From Anaerolineales bacterium (GTDB lineage Bacteria > Chloroflexota > Anaerolineae > Anaerolineales > Villigracilaceae), in assembly GCA_025938055.1 (NCBI GenBank), contig JAICQC010000344.1:1-5157 (forward strand): DNA of 5,157 nucleotides. Direction: 5' to 3'. Shown in pieces: positions 4,987 to 5,157 of the stretch. The translations under genes and the position numbers were made by a program. The notes under the pieces are model-generated. The model searched no databases. It was not told the origin of the DNA and saw only the letters and a program-made list of their open reading frames with translations. The first letter of the stretch is position 1; each line of letters starts with the position of its first letter.

Positions 4987-5157
4987 ATGCGTATCGGAAT
5001 GATGGTGGACACGTACAAACCGTACGTGAGCGGTGTGACAAATCACGTAGACCTGCACAAGCGTGCCCTCGAACGGGCAGGGCATGAAGTCTATGTCTTT
5101 ACCTTTGGGGACGAGGAATATCAGGATAACGAGCCTCGGGTCCTTCGCAGCCCGGGC
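4987..5157 (+). CDS. Glycosyltransferase family 4, N-terminal part (partial, runs off the right edge)
   Basis: The first 57 codons stay open to the window end. The translation begins MRIGMMVDTYKPYVSGVTNH and continues with a helix and then GHEVYVFTFGDEE. This is the N-terminal Rossmann half of a GT-B fold, GT4 family: a first beta strand, a Pro-x-x-(S/G)-G-V loop (residues 12-17), a helix ending in RAGHEV and the second strand. Such enzymes move a sugar from a nucleotide donor to a lipid or glycan, usually at the cytoplasmic face of the membrane. Donor and acceptor cannot be told, because the donor-binding C-terminal half is outside the window. It is divergent from ttuB, with an 83-nt shared upstream region carrying candidate promoters for both. 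The ATG at 4987 is chosen because the family N-terminus begins there. Confidence 0.88.
   Translation, partial: MRIGMMVDTYKPYVSGVTNHVDLHKRALERAGHEVYVFTFGDEEYQDNEPRVLRSPG

Noticed and set aside
4891..5085. A 64-codon minus-strand open frame across the ttuB-glycosyltransferase intergenic region
   Set aside because: It overlaps ttuB and is antisense to the glycosyltransferase start, has no recognisable motif, and would cover both candidate promoters.

Overview
The window reads as ordinary bacterial chromosome with dense, short-spaced genes. The protein types (a GSI-alpha-like glutamine synthetase tail, a TIR-membrane protein, a TtuA/TtuB tRNA thiolation pair, a GT4 glycosyltransferase) and a CGTCAT-CGCGAGCG...GAAGCGAAGCAATCTC intergenic element together suggest a Chloroflexota bacterium, perhaps Anaerolineae. 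That assignment is inference from gene style; the window holds no rRNA or other firm phylogenetic marker.

Layout from left to right: (1) the 3' end of glnA (+), with tandem stop codons and a good rho-independent terminator. (2) A stand-alone gene (+) for a 373-residue protein with an N-terminal TIR domain and about five C-terminal membrane helices. It is preceded by a perfect TATAAT so close to the ATG that the mRNA would be almost leaderless. (3) Convergent to it and overlapping by 6 nt, an AlkX/YcaQ-type winged-helix DNA glycosylase gene (-) with the QxD motif. (4) A leftward tRNA-modification group: ttuB (ubiquitin-like sulfur carrier ending in GG), ttuA (tRNA 2-thiouridine synthetase with all its expected cysteines) and yhhQ (queuosine-precursor transporter, 4 nt after ttuA). 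ttuB and ttuA are separated by 154 nt containing two unrelated palindromic elements. (5) Divergent from ttuB, the first 57 codons of a GT4 glycosyltransferase (+), whose consensus-like promoter would start transcription at or next to the ATG.

How the genes work together: TtuB and TtuA form a known partnership in which thiocarboxylated TtuB donates sulfur and TtuA, an Fe-S PP-loop enzyme, thiolates U54 of tRNA. The E1-like activator that charges TtuB is not in the window. YhhQ feeds a different tRNA modification (queuosine at position 34), so the group looks like a tRNA-modification operon. The glycosylase gene follows on the same strand but has its own extended -10 candidate. The TIR gene has no visible partner (no cyclase, SIR2, ThsA-like or NLR gene), so a defence role is only a possibility.

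The most unusual items are the TIR-membrane protein with a glycine zipper and a probable extracytoplasmic cysteine pair, the two palindromic elements inside the ttuB-ttuA gap (one able to form alternative hairpins), and the two rightward genes that appear to use leaderless or near-leaderless initiation while the leftward genes mostly carry Shine-Dalgarno sites.
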